Part shown: positions 1 through 11,124 of the stretch, one piece after another | Layout: each line of letters begins with the position of its first letter | Position numbering within the stretch: the stretch's first letter is position 1 | Assembly (NCBI RefSeq): GCF_016097555.1 | Contig: NC_054703.1 | Span: forward strand, 22,890,153-22,954,152 | Direction of reading: 5' to 3' | Length of the DNA: 64,000 nt | Origin: Gigantopelta aegis | Lineage: Eukaryota > Mollusca > Gastropoda > Neomphalida > Peltospiridae | Position numbers and translations under genes: made by a program | The notes under the pieces: generated by a model | What the model was told of the DNA's origin: nothing | Seen by the model: the letters and a program-made list of their open reading frames with translations, nothing else | Databases searched by the model: none

Positions 1-68
1 ATCTGACATCCAATAGCCACTGATTAATTAATCAATGTGCACTAGTGGTCTTGTTAAACAAAACATTT
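1..68 (+). mobile_element. SINE 3' end fragment
   Basis: The fragment carries the SINE tail: CATCCAATAGCC, then a CTAGTGG block and GTTAAACAAAACA, running into a poly-T tract. The 5' part lies outside the window. Confidence 0.75.
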
Positions 69-117
69 TTTTTTTTTTTTTTTATCTGGACGTCTCTCTC
101 ACCAGAAAACTTAGATC

Positions 118-207
118 TGCCCGCCCCAGGGTGTGGAACACACACAATGCCCTTCTCAAGGTGTGAGTAACACACAGAATGCCCGCCCCAGGTTTTGTAA
201 CACACAG
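118..207 (+). repeat. 30-bp direct repeat, three copies
   Basis: Three head-to-tail units begin TGCCC and end in ACACACAGAA or ACACACACAA. They make a short open frame that is not coding. The rest of 84-487 shows nothing recognisable. Confidence 0.7.
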
Positions 208-487
208 AATGCTCAGCTGATGTATATGTATTCAGATTGCAGGAAGATACAATGTAGCTTGATTAACTATAAAACATCTGTTGCTGTCTGTTCATTGATT
301 TTTCACTCTGGTTCCTGATTCGGGAGCATAATGTACCGATACACATGATTGGATCAGCACTATCATTAACCCCACACACACATCAGATATAAAACACCAC
401 TTAATTACAAAATATATTTATTACTGCTACATGTATCACTGGCTATTGGAGGTCAGTCAGTTGGTAATTCTAACATATAGTCTTAAA

Positions 488-896
488 GGTAGTACTAAAC
501 CAAATAACTTCCCGCTGGGTCAAAGTTCGAGGTGCATCCAACTTTTGATAGAGAAGTTAACACCACAAGTCCTGTGATTGGTGATAAATGTGAGTGTGTT
601 GGGTGTCAAAAAAAGTTAGTTTCATCTGGGCAAAAAACGTATACAATTTTATTTCATCTAGTACCACTGTGTCAATTAGCCATGTGCTTGAAAAATGTTA
701 GGGGTACCTGTAAAAAAAAAGTACTCAAATTTTGTGCTGAACTACATGTAGGTAGTCATAGTTATCTCTGAAATGAGCAGCATGACCCCCAATTTTTTTC
801 TGATTCACTTTCGATTGATATGCTGCAGGTAGGAGTTTTTGCCACATACGTTACTATTGTCGTCTATGGGATTTGATTTAGTAGTATACACCCTAT
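488..896 (+). mobile_element. MITE family M1, copy 1
   Basis: It begins GGTAGTACTAAACCAAAT and ends GGTAGTATACACCC-like, giving imperfect inverted ends. Longer copies are at 31651-32105 and 33732-34184, and a reversed partial copy starts at 49514. It has no coding capacity. This copy is more diverged than the other two. Confidence 0.75.
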
Positions 897-1175
897 AGAA
901 AAAACCTGCTACATTTTTCCATCAATAGCAAAGGATCTTTCATATGCACTATTCCACAGACAGGAGAGGATAGCACATACCATGGTCTTTGGTATACCAG
1001 ATGTGTTGCACTGGCTCGGACGAGAAATGGCCAATCCCAGACCGACTGTGAATCAAATGAGCGCTTTACCACTGGGCATGGCGCATATAAAACATCCCTT
1101 GCTACTAATGGAAAAATGTAGCAGGTTTCCTCTCTAAGACTATATGTCAAAATTACGAACTGTTTGACATTCATG
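897..1175. mobile_element. Two SINE fragments in opposite orientation
   Basis: 897-1074 reads as a minus-strand SINE (reversed central block, then reversed tRNA-like head ending near ACCACTGGGC). 1075-1175 reads as a plus-strand central block (CATATAAAACATCCC) and tail. The join looks like an inversion or one SINE inserted into another. Confidence 0.65.
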
Positions 1176-1231
1176 TATTTCCATTTGCTGGAAGGGATCT
1201 TTTATATGCATTTTCCCACTGACAAAGGGAC

Positions 1232-1502
1232 GGGACATAGCCCAGTGGTAAAGCGTCTAGGATCGATCCCCGTCGGTGGACCCACAGCTGGTGTAACAAA
1301 GGACGTGGTACGTACTATCCTATCTGTGGGATGGTGCATATAAAAGATCTCTTGCTGCTAATCGAAAAGAGTAGCCCATGAAGTGGTGACAGCAGGTTTC
1401 CTCTCTCAGTACCTCTGTGGTCCTTAACCATATGTCTGACGCCATATAACCATAAATAAAATGTGTTGAGTGTGTCGTAAAATAAAACATTTCCTTCCTT
1501 CC
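1232..1502 (+). mobile_element. Composite SINE, family A head
   Basis: The tRNA-like head starts at GGGACATAGCCCAGTGG, the central block is AAAAGATCTCTTGCTGC, and the tail is ACGCCATATAACC...TAAAACATTTCC with a CCTT-rich end. The head has lost its middle part. Confidence 0.8.
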
Positions 1503-1676
1503 TTTTCCCACTGATGAGATCTAGCACATCACACGTCCTTTGATATACCATTCGTAGGATACTGCTTAGGATGGTGTAAAATCCAACCAGGGAATGGGTC
1601 CACAGATAGGGTTTGATCTTCCGACCCATGGGTCTCAGGCATGCACTCTACCAACTGAGTTAGATTCCACCCCACA
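1503..1676 (-). mobile_element. SINE head, family C type, reversed
   Basis: On the minus strand this reads as a tRNA-like promoter (CTAACTCAGTTGGTAGAGTG, then a degenerate B box), followed by part of the body. It lies tail to tail with the preceding SINE and ends about 70 bases before the coding exon at 1747. Confidence 0.65.
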
Positions 1677-1746
1677 CATGTTTGCATACTTTGGTTTAAA
1701 GAAAAAGAAACCCACTAAATTTCTGTTTCATTTTTTTTTTTTTCAG

Positions 1747-1868
1747 TATTCTTCTCATACAAACTGATAGCCAGTCTGCGGCAAAAGGAACGAGCTAAAG
1801 AAGACAAGAAGAAATTAAAACAACAAAGGAAAGAAAAAGAACAACAGAAGAAACAGAAGAAGAAGTAG
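1747..1868 (+). CDS. Last coding exon of an unidentified lysine-tailed protein
   Basis: The exon follows a strong acceptor (a T tract then TTTCAG) and reads, in the phase that needs one base from the previous exon, FFSYKLIASLRQ and then about 27 almost purely charged residues, ending QKKQKKK and TAG at 1866-1868. The short hydrophobic start followed by a long Lys/Arg/Glu/Gln coiled tail suits the cytosolic end of an ER membrane protein, and the final KKxKKK resembles an ER-retrieval tail; both are inference. A donor (GTAAGG) lies 7 bases after the stop. The rest of the gene lies to the left of the window, so I cannot name the family. Confidence 0.6.
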
Positions 1869-2077
1869 ACTTAGGTAAGGTTATTCAGAGTTTTCTCCCA
1901 TGGTAGCTTCTCCAGAAGTAAATTATGAAGTCATTCACAATACTTAGTTTAATTAACCTGTCGAAAGGGAAAGAGAAAAAGAACAAGAAAACATAGACAG
2001 AGGTAAAGTAATACAAGAGTTCTCTCCCTTAGTAGCTGCTCCAGAACTACATAAATTGCGAATGATTCACAATACAG
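1835..2077 (+). repeat. Tandem duplication of the exon end and intron start
   Basis: 1835-1944 and 1968-2077 are similar along their length: a run of AAAGA/GAAGA codons, TAGAC, AGGTAA, CTCCC, GTAGCT, CTCCAGAA and ATTCACAATAC. The second copy carries a decayed version of the coding tail. Confidence 0.7.
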
Positions 2078-2140
2078 GGTGGGATGTAGCCCAGTGGTAA
2101 ATTGCTTGCTTGATGTGGTATCAATCCCCATCGGTGGGCC
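2078..2140 (+). mobile_element. SINE head fragment
   Basis: GGGATGTAGCCCAGTGGTAA and a B-box-like segment (ATCAATCCCCATCGGTGGGCC) show a family A SINE head. The body is missing and the 52-bp array starts directly after it. Confidence 0.65.
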
Positions 2141-2785
2141 AGAGTACTCGGGCTGATAACCGTCCAAATGTCCGACTAGCTCTTTTACAGTCAGAGTACT
2201 CGGGCTGATAACCGTCCAAATGTCCGACTAGCTCTCTTACAGTCAGAGTACTCGGGCTGATAACCGTCCATATGTCCGTCTAGCTCTCTTACAGTCAGAG
2301 TACTCGGGCTGATAACCGTCCAAATGTCCGTCTAGCTCTCTTACAGTCAGAGTACTCGGGCTGATAACCGTCCATATGTCCGTCTAGCTCTCTTACAGTC
2401 AGAGTACTCGGGCTGATAACCGTCCAAATGTCCGTCTAGCTCTCTTACAGTCAGAGTACTCGGGCTGATAACCGTCCAAATGTCCGTCTAGCTATCTTAC
2501 AGTCAGAGTACTCGGGCTGATAACCGTCCAAATGTCCGTCTAGCTATCTTACAGTCAGAGTACTCGGGCTGATAACCGTCCAAATGTCCGTTTAGCCCTC
2601 TTACAGTCAGAGTACTCGGGCTGATAACCGTCCAAATGTCCGTTTAGCTCTCTTACAGTCAGAGTACTCGGACTGAAAACCGTCCAAATGTCCGTTTAGC
2701 TCTCTTACAGTCAGAGTACTCGGACTGATAACCATTCAAATGTCCGTTTAGCTCTCTTACAGTCAGAGTACTCGGGCTGATAACT
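2141..2785 (+). repeat. 52-bp minisatellite, about 12 copies
   Basis: Units start AGAGTACTCGGGCTGATAAC and end CTTACAGTC, with a few base changes between copies. The unit matches the right arm of the hairpin element at 8803-8910 and 9503-9585, so the array appears to have grown from one end of that element. It lies in the probable 3' UTR intron of the gene ending at 1868. Confidence 0.85.
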
Positions 2786-2835
2786 GTGGTGTTTTTAGGG
2801 GTTTTTTTTACATTTGTTGTTTTCTCTTCTTTCAG

Positions 2836-3040
2836 GTGTGATCAGCTCTTCAAATAGCTTCAAACCACCGACAGATTGTGACTGCAAGGATATATATATT
2901 TATAAGAAATTCTCGACTCGGGTTTTACAGATTTGCAAGACCAAATCTGTGGTGATGGTTGTGTATGCATCAGTGGACAGTGTTATAGAATATGTTGAGG
3001 GCTTTACATAACAGAGGGTCTGGGGTGTAGAAATATTTAT
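2836..3040 (+). other. Possible 3' UTR exon
   Basis: CTCTTCTTTCAG at 2824-2835 is a good acceptor, and the donor at 1875 sits just after the stop codon, so a spliced 3' UTR is plausible. The following 200 bases are less repetitive than their surroundings. No AATAAA was seen nearby. Confidence 0.3.
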
Positions 3041-4645
3041 TGTAATGATCGTCACAAGTCAAACACTATAACTGATGAAAAGGGGTTCCTCCCAGAAGCA
3101 TAAGGCCCAAAACACACTGGGTCTGGGTCTGGCGAATGTGGCACAGACGCCATGTGTATTTTTATGTCTGGGTCTGGGTCTAGGTCTGGCGAATGTGGCA
3201 CAGACGCCATGTGTATTTTGACGTCTGGCGAATGTGGCACAGACGCCATGATGTGTATTTTGACATCTGGGTGTGGCAAATGTGGCACAGACACCATGTG
3301 TATTTTGATGTCTGGGTCTGTAACTGTTATCAATGCATATTAATGTGTTTATATCTTTAGATAAATTTACTTTATAAACATCAACAATAAGTATGATAAA
3401 TCCACATTGATTAATATATACCTTTCCTGTTGGTTAATAAGAAAAATGAATGAGTACGGTTCGAACATTGTGCAGCTGCCAGTATGGCAGTATGAAAATA
3501 TAGCACATGTTCTATGACGTCTGGTGCCAGATCTGTAGTTGACATCAGCACAGACTCGGTGTGTTTTGTCACATTCGTTTTGGACTGGCAGCATACTCGC
3601 CAGACCTGGTGTGTTTTGGGCCTAAGACAGTGGGTTTTTTCATGCAGTTTAGAAAACTGTACAGAAAAGTGCATTGTATTGGGATCCATTACACATTGGT
3701 TATAATGATACTCAACAGCATAAGGGCCAGGAGGAGCAAAACCTCAAATTCAGGCAAAATTATAGAGATATTCGGGCAAAAATTATAGAGATATTCGGGC
3801 AAACATTATAGAGATATTCGGGCAAAAATGATATAGATATTCGGGCAAAATGTGCTAACCTGAAACCTTTTCACCACGTATTTGCATCGTTCTACCCTCA
3901 CAATTAGTTGTAATCCATGTAAAAATGTGTAGTGAATTATTTGCAACCCTATATAGCTGTTTGGTAGTAATGCTAATATGAATAAATGTTGTTCAGATTT
4001 GGGCGTTTGATTTGGACAAATGCCATTCTGCTCCCCTACAACAACAAAAAAGGGCGCCCGTACGCCTATGTGCTCAATGGTTTGTTTGGTCTGCATTTTT
4101 GTTTAAATCATTAATGTTAAGAACATGCATGCCACAACATCGGCACTTAATTTTACAATGGTAGAAACTAGATTGTGTTTTAAACACCATATTTAAAGAA
4201 AACGTCAGAATTACATGTCTATCTGCTGGCCCTTGAATTCTGGATGTTATAATTGAGTTGGTGTTATATTAAAGTAATTGGCACAGCAATAGTGATTACT
4301 TGACGGGCTTTCTGCCAGAAAATAACTTGAGGGTACAATGTACGTATAAAACGAAAACGGATCCTAAGTCAAGTGCCCCTTGTACATGTGTAGGTACATT
4401 TGTAGTTTAGGGCTTGAAATCTGATAAAACTGGACACTTAATTTCCTGTACTTTGACAAATTTTAACCAGCAGTTCTCTTACTATGATCTTTCTAAAAAT
4501 CCATTAATTTCCTGGGTTTTAGGGTATGTAATTTTACCTTTCGTAGAAACCACGTTCAAATTGAATACATCTCTACAATACTAATTACTCAGCAAATCCT
4601 GGAAAGTTTTTTTACTTGTTTGGTGGTACAACTGTTTTTACAGTA
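3041..4645. other. Gene-free stretch with short local repeats
   Basis: 3112-3325 holds several copies of a CTGG...GCGAATGTGGCACAGAC...CATGTGTATTTT unit. 3735-3850 holds four copies of a 24-26 base unit with ATAGAGATATTCGGGCAAA. The rest is AT-rich with no supported gene; the small open frames follow these repeats. Confidence 0.6.
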
Positions 4646-4649
4646 TTGC

Positions 4650-4793
4650 CTACAGATTTTCGAAGCTATCTTGGTCCTACGATATGGTAAAATTGTTGTA
4701 AGCTATGACGTCACAACGTTGCATGCCATAGCCTACGATGGTTTTACGATATCGTAGTGTTAAGATAGCTTTGAAAATCAGGGCCCTGAATCA
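4650..4793 (+). mobile_element. Small hairpin MITE
   Basis: The left arm (CAGATTTTCGAAGCTATCTT, then CCTACGATATGG) pairs with the right arm (ACGATATCGTAG, then AAGATAGCTTTGAAAATC). The right end reads CAGGGCCCTG. A related fragment starts near 43588 (TGGGCCCATCTTTTC). Confidence 0.65.
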
Positions 4794-4798
4794 TACTA

Positions 4799-5405
4799 TA
4801 TCCATTAACACTATACTATTAAAATTTAATCATAATATACACATTAACCCTACTATTAAAATTTAATCATAATATACACATTAACACTACTATTAAAATT
4901 TAATCATAATATACACATTAACACTACTATTAAAATTTAATCATAATATACACATTAACCCTACTATTAAAATTTAATCATAATATACACATTAACACTA
5001 CTATTAAAATTTAATCATAATATACCCATTAACACTACTATTAAAATTTTATCATAATATACCCATTAATACTACTATTAAAATTTAATCATAATATACA
5101 CATTAACACTACTATTAAAATTTAATCATAATATATACACATTAACACTACTATTAAAATGTTATCATAATATACACATTAACACTACTATTAAAATTTT
5201 ATCATAATATATACACATTAACACTACTATTAAAATGTTATCATAATATACACATTAACACTACTATTAAAATTTTATCATAATATACACATTAACACTA
5301 CTATTAAAATGTTATCATAATATACACATTAACACTACTATTAAAATGTTATCATAATATACACATTAACACTACTATTAAAATTTTATCATAATATACA
5401 CATTT
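4799..5405 (+). repeat. 37-bp AT-rich satellite, about 16 copies
   Basis: The unit is ATTAACACTACTATTAAAAT followed by TT(A/T)ATCATAATATACAC. Differences include TTTATC against TTAATC and two-base TA additions. Confidence 0.9.
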
Positions 5406-5572
5406 CCTACCTCTACTTGTTTTTTGTTTGTTTTCTTTTCTTTTTGAATACTGGAATGTATATACTGCATTTTAAGTTTTATAAATATTATTCCAAACTT
5501 TAAGTCATTCTCATATGAGCTGTTTAAAATTCATTTTATACTGTGAAATGAACAGAAAACAGGAATATGCCC

Positions 5573-6125
5573 ACTAAAGCGGCCCTCACATATCGGTCGC
5601 GGTGCCAGTGCAACTCCTAAAACAGGCCAAAAAGGGCATTTTCGCGAGGCATCCAGTAGGATGCTGCCCGATTTCTACGGGTGCCGTGGGATTTTCACGG
5701 CCACCTCACAATAGCCTCACGGATCCCGGGCGATTTGTATGTAATATCGGCCGGGCGCCCCGCTGGTCTCGGCTGGCCCCCCAGCAGCTTCTAAACGACC
5801 CCCACAACTTTATACAACTCGTCTATATATACTCACGGTGCAAACACCGGGGGAGAAGCCCGACAACAATCACCAGTCGCCCGGCCGGGCTCCGCCAGGA
5901 CGCCTACCGATCTGTTCTTTGATCAGCCAGATCTGGCGGCCACACTGTCTCCACTGCGATCCAGTGTTCAAAGGGCACCGTCCGGGCCCCGTCTAATATG
6001 TGAGGGCACACGTCGCAGACATGAAATTCGCCCGATTCATCCACGGGCTCTAAATCCCGCGGCGACTCCTGTGATTAGAAAAATCACGCGGACGCCGGCT
6101 GATATTTGAGAGCCACTTTAGTGTG
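5573..6125 (+). mobile_element. GC-rich MITE-like element
   Basis: The ends are inverted: CACTAAAGCGGCCCTCACAT on the left and, reversed, CACTAAAGTGGCTCTCAAAT on the right. The interior is strongly GC- and CpG-rich, in sharp contrast to the flanks, and has no convincing protein. The 106-residue frame at 5602-5922 lies inside it and is not supported. Confidence 0.7.
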
Positions 6126-6149
6126 GTGCTGGTTAGTTAATATGCACTT

Positions 6150-6522
6150 AAAGGGACATACCCTAGTTTCTAAACACTAAGGGATATTTTTTACTACATG
6201 TATTAGAGCCGTTTTTGATAACTGAAATCGTACTTCACTTACATTTATTGTTTAGAATATCCATATCCAAGTGTCTTTGGTCATCCTGGGGTTTTTAGTA
6301 TCACAAAATGTATTTCTCATATCTTTGAAAACGCACGTGCATCAGAGAGGTAACAGTTATGGAGTCGCGTTTTAGTCTATTTTTAGAGCGTATTTCACCA
6401 TTTCAAAGTCACAGACTCGTGTTTCACTCAGTTGTAACTTTATCCAAATGTGTTACAGGTTTGTAGATTAACTAAACTTAGTGTTAATTTTCATGGGTTG
6501 AAATTAGGGTATGTCCCTTTAA
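6150..6522 (+). mobile_element. MITE family M2, complete copy
   Basis: The inverted ends are TTAAAGGGACATACCCTAGT and, on the right, TTAGGGTATGTCCCTTTAA. Truncated relatives are at 52418-52740, 42968-43265 and 44415-44600. Non-coding. Confidence 0.85.
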
Positions 6523-6762
6523 AATGATCTTAGGAATATGCCTACTAATCATAATGCTGGGCACAGCTACAGTATGTTTAATCTGCCATCACATATGTCC
6601 TCCAAGTACCAAACGTCATGGTTTTCTGTCAAACAATTTATTTTATTTTTAATTTATTACATTTTAAAATAAATATGACGATCCAATGCACAACAGGAAT
6701 CACTGGCACAATTTCCTGGTAGATGCTTTGGGTTTTTTTAGGTGGGATTTAGGTACAACATA

Positions 6763-7130
6763 ACCATGTCCCATTGGTCCAGACGTATATAGCAACAAGA
6801 GTCTGTTAAGTTCTTGATGAACATAAAAATTACGTCGTCACGGAACGTCATATCTGATGACATCATTTTATATGGGTAATTGTTATCTTATTGAGCGTTA
6901 TATTGTTTATGGACCAAAAGTAATTCAAAATAATGTTTTAGTGTTTTTAGCAAGTATCATTCAAATTTAATTATAAGTGTTGTCTGTCTTTTTTTTTTTC
7001 ATGTTCATCTGCAAATTTATGTGAGAATGGCTTCGCCGATTCACACAGTTTGTGAATGATTTTTTTTTTTTTTCATATCCCGATGAACGTGAAAGAAATA
7101 ACAGACAATCCTTAATTAAATAGACAAGAA
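6763..7130 (+). mobile_element. Fold-back element F1, copy 1
   Basis: It matches 11125-11510 along its length. Its right half is a long palindrome: TGTCTGTC...TTCATGTTCATC against GATGAACGTGAAAGAAATAACAGACA. AATTCACAAACTG-like sequence forms the loop. Non-coding. A short relic of the right end lies near 50145-50185. Confidence 0.75.
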
Positions 7131-7998
7131 TGATTCTTCATAAAAAAAAATCTGTCATTTTGTTGATACATGTACTGGCAGTGGCATACCGCAGGTATGG
7201 CAAGTACCCTGGGCGCCACTTAATGGGGGAGGGGGGGGGGCACCACTAAGCAGTTTCTATTACAGTCAAGACAAGCCATCCTTGATACTTTTCTTCAGAT
7301 ATATGATCTTCTGTGATTGTCATAATTATTAGTCTAAATAATAAACAATAATAATAAACAATATTTTCAATCGTTAAATGCCGAATTTGTTTCTGTTTGA
7401 AATTGATAATTGTAAGTTAATTTTATTTCTGAAAGATGGGTGTCAGATGTTTGGACAGAGGCGCAATATCAGCGTGTGTCATAGGTGCTATTTTCTGTAG
7501 ATATGCCACAGGGTACTGGTATTCTGGACAAGACATTGTCTTATCTTGACAGAGTCATAAAGTAATATACAGATGTTACTTTTCCAATGGCAGCGACTGT
7601 GTCAACTTTTGCATTTTATCTCTGCATGAATTTTCATGTTTATAGCTCCATTGTTGACACGCTCTAACTTCAAGGTCATGAAACTTGATATATAGATGCA
7701 TCTGTTCATTTTAATGTATTTTTAACATTTTAAATTTATTGAATTAAATTTCTTTATTTTATGTACAAAAATCTTATTACATGTATAATTTTTTTTAAAG
7801 ACAAATTATTTCTTTTATAAGATTTTTAAAAATTTAATTAATCAAAAAATATTAACATGCATATACATGTAGATGAACATCTACGTACATGTATGGGTGG
7901 TGCATTATAACTCCGAATCTGTTTATGATAGGCGTAACATTTAATTATGCGATGTTCTTCTTTTTAATTAATTACCGGTTCTGCAATTATTACATATA
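7131..7998. other. AT-rich gene-free stretch
   Basis: A single transposon-like end (CAGTGGCATACCGCAGG, then a G run) lies at 7188-7250 with no partner found. The rest is low-complexity AT-rich sequence without a supported gene. Confidence 0.5.
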
Positions 7999-8312
7999 GG
8001 GACGGGACATAGACCGGTGGTAGAGTGCTCGCCTGATGCGCGGTCGGTTTGGGATCGATCCACGTCGGTGGGCCCATTGGGCTATTTCTTGTTCCAGCCA
8101 GTGCACCACGACTGGTATATAAAAGACTGCGGTATGTGCTATCCTGTCTGGAATCTTGCATATAAAAGATCCCTAGCTACTAATGAAAACATTTAGCGGG
8201 TTTTCCTCTCTAACACTGTGTCAAAATTACCAAATGTTTGACATCCAGTAGCCGATGATTAATATATCAATGTGCTCTAGTGGTGTCGTTAAACAAAACA
8301 AACTTTACAAAC
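7999..8312 (+). mobile_element. Full-length composite SINE, family A
   Basis: The tRNA-like head is GGGACATAGACCGGTGGTAG with a B box near GGGATCGATCC, followed by CCAGTGCACCACGACTGG, the central block, and the tail ending CTCTAGTGGTGTCGTTAAAC. It is one of the best preserved copies of its type here. Confidence 0.85.
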
Positions 8313-8802
8313 TTTTTATTATATATATATATACTGGATAAAATATTGCTTTGAAATCAAAATGAGTATGAATACATACATGTAATTGTATTGATATTCT
8401 TGGTGCATATAAATGTTATGTATATTTGTATACATTATTATTATTATGTATTTTTCTTATGTTACAGGTGTGATATACTGGATGTAAAAAATAGATATCT
8501 CTACATTGTGTACATCATGTACATTATATATTTATGTTCATCTGTGTCTGTATACCACAGGTATCCCCAGGGCTTTCTCTGGGTCAGCAGAAAATTTCGC
8601 CAAATTATCTATTAAACTTCAAAAATGGCAAAAACACAGTTATTTTGTATCAAAATGGAATTTTATTACATAAAATTATTTCACCAAATCAAAATAAAAT
8701 TTTGCCAATTGTTTTTGAAATTCGCAATTGGAGAATTTGGCTAGTATCAGAGCTAGCCCTGTATCGCTAAACAATAACATCTGATATGTTATACTACATG
8801 TA
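8313..8802. other. AT-rich gene-free stretch
   Basis: A TA dinucleotide tract lies at 8319-8333. The two open frames here (8391-8615 and 8534-8770) are low-complexity and resemble no known family. Confidence 0.45.
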
Positions 8803-8887
8803 GCCCGAGTACTCTTAACTGTAGACGGCTAGACAGACATTTAACCCTTACATATCTGTCCAAATGTCCCGTCTAGCCCTTTACAGT

Positions 8888-9012
8888 CAGGAAGGAAATG
8901 TTTTATTTAATGACGCACTCAACACATTTTATTTATGGTTATATGGCGTCGGACATATGGTTAAGGACCAGACATAGATATTGAGAGAGGAAACCCGCTG
9001 TCGCCAGTTCAT
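8888..9012 (-). mobile_element. SINE 3' part, reversed
   Basis: GAAATGTTTTATTTAATGAC at the left and GAAACCCGCTGTCGCC at the right are the reversed tail and body. It interrupts the right arm of a hairpin element. Confidence 0.8.
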
Positions 9013-9111
9013 GGAGTACTCGGGCTGTTATATTTACGTCATATAATAAAGAGCCAGATACCACATGTACACATGTATGTATGACACGTATGTATATGTA
9101 ACTATAGTATA

Positions 9112-9502
9112 TACCGGCCTCGGTGGCATAGTGGTTAGGCCATCGGTCTACAGGCTGGTAAGTACTGGGTTCGGATCCCAGTCGAGGCATGGGATTTTTA
9201 ATCCAGATACCGACTCCAAACCCTGAGTGAGTGCTCCGCAAGGCTCAATGGGTAGGTGTAAACCACTCACACCGACCAGTGATCCATAACTGGTTCAACA
9301 AAGGCCATGGTTTGTGCTATCCTGCCTGTGGGAAGCGCAAATAAAAGATCCCTTGCTGCTAATCGGAAAGAGTAGCCCTTGTAGTGGTGCCAGCGGGTTT
9401 CCTCTCAAAATCTGTGTGGTCCTTAACTATATGTCTGACGCCATATAACCATATATAAAATGTGTTGAGTGCGTCGTTAAATAAAACACTTCTTTCTTTC
9501 TG
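9112..9502 (+). mobile_element. Full-length composite SINE, family B
   Basis: The head is ACCGGCCTCGGTGGCATAGT with B box GGTTCGGATCC. The body includes CCCTGAGTGAGTGCTCCGCA, the central block is AAAAGATCCCTTGCTGC, and the tail ends TAAATAAAACACTTCTTTC. Other family B copies are at 15421-15812, 15964-16359, 35391-35789 and 45784-46151. Confidence 0.9.
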
Positions 9503-9640
9503 TAGAGGGCTAGACAGACATTTAGCCCTTACATATCTGTCCAAATGTCCATCTAGCCCTCTACATTAAGAGTACTCGGGCTAATGTTATACTTACGTTA
9601 TATAATAAAGAACCACAAACCACATGTATGTATATGTAAC

Positions 9641-10390
9641 TATAGTATATGTACTAGGAGTTTCTGTTTGGGGGTACCTGTGGTATGTACCAGGTTATAT
9701 CAACAGTATCAATGCACCAAGTATTTTGTAATATACAGTAAAGTACTCTTATACGGTTATATATAAGTTATACCAAACCAGGAGGGACCATGATATAGTT
9801 AGTTCGTTATAGCAGTAGTTGGTTGTACACATTTCTATAAGTTGGTTATTAATGTATAGGGAGATAACTTTACGACTTTAACAGGACTTTACGATCAGTT
9901 CATTCTGTGCTGTAGTTCGTTCTAAGCATGTTTGGTATATACACATGTATGTACTTGACTGTATTTATTTTAATTTTTAAATGATGAGAATTGAAAGGGG
10001 GGGTTTATCAGGGCTCACATTGTCCATTGCTAATTTTTTGTATTCAAAATGGCTTCAACATTTACTCTTTCGCTAATAAAATATTAATTAAATTAACCAT
10101 ATTTTAATAATTTTGAAGAAAATTCACATTTGTTAATATCTGAAAATTGGCGTATAAAATTGCTAATTGATATTTTATCAACTATTTACTTATAGGTATA
10201 ATTGACAATTAATTCTTGATACATGTATGCATGCATTGAAAAATTTAATGTAATAATTGATAACGGGTATCGAATTAATTGTTTACATGTATATAATTAA
10301 TTTCAATTAATTCTTGATACTTTATTTATAATTCATATGTAATTAACTGATACATGTGTACTAACATTAAATTAACTTGTCACTGATCAT
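9641..10390. other. AT-rich gene-free stretch
   Basis: It contains ordinary AT-rich sequence with several ATTAATT-type runs and no supported gene or element. Confidence 0.45.
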
Positions 10391-11098
10391 TATTAATAAC
10401 CGACATAGACGGACATTTTTGGTTCTGCATGCAATAATTAACTTGTCACTGATCATTATCAATAACCGACAGACGGACATTTTTGGTTCTGCATGCAATA
10501 ATTAACTTGTCACTGATCATTATCAATAACCGACATAGAGAGACATTTTTGGTTCTGCATGCAATAATTAACTTGTCACTGATCATTATCAATAACCGAC
10601 ATAGAGGGACATTTTTGGTTCTGCATGCAATAATTAACTTGTCACTGATCATTATCAATAACCGACATAGACGGACATTTTTGGTTCTGCATGCAATAAT
10701 TAACTTGTCACTGATCATTATCAATAACCGACATAGAGGGACATTTTTGGTTCTGCATGCAATAATTAACTTGTCACTGATCATTATCAATAACCGACAT
10801 AGACGGACATTTTTGGTTCTGCATGCAATAATTAACTTGTCACTGATCATTATCAATAACCGACATAGAGGGACATTTTTGGTTCTGCATGCAATAATTA
10901 ACTTGTCACTGATCATTATCAATAACCGACATAGAGAGACATTTTTGGTTCTGCATGCAATAATTAACTTGTCACTGATCATTATCAATAACCGACATAG
11001 AGGGACATTTTTGGTTCTGCATGCAATAATTAACTTGTCACTGATCATTATCAATAACCGACATAGACGGACATTTTTGGTTCTGCATGCAATAATTA
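10391..11098 (+). repeat. 66-bp satellite, about 11 copies
   Basis: The unit is AATTAACTTGTCACTGATCA, TTATCAATAACCGACATAG, then a variable triplet, then ACATTTTTGGTTCTGCATGC. The first complete unit is two bases shorter. Because 66 is a multiple of three, the array is open in frame on both strands (222 and 228 residues), which is an arithmetic effect and not evidence of a gene. The variable triplet (ACG, AGG or GAG class) alternates, hinting at a two-unit higher-order repeat. Confidence 0.9.
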
Positions 11099-11124
11099 AA
11101 TTTCTGTTACATTCATTACAACGT

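Larger units (their letters stand above)
8803..9640 (+). repeat. Two tandem units of a hairpin element, each split by a SINE
   Basis: Each unit holds a hairpin (AGCCCGAGTACTCT arm against AGAGTACTCGGGCT, with CTAGACAGACATTTA and ATGTCC.TCTAGCCC inner arms), then TAT.TTACGT.ATATAATAAAGA and ATGTATATGTAACTATAGTA. The first unit is split by a reversed SINE (8888-9012), and a second SINE (9112-9502) separates the two. Confidence 0.75.

Noticed and set aside
893-1629. Minus-strand frames of 93 and 104 residues
   Set aside because: They run through SINE bodies.
2141-2785. CRISPR-like regular repeats
   Set aside because: Units are joined without unique spacers and the DNA is from an animal nucleus.
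9112-9190. tRNA gene
   Set aside because: A and B boxes are present but acceptor-stem pairing and anticodon arm are not, and the same head starts many SINEs; it is a SINE promoter.
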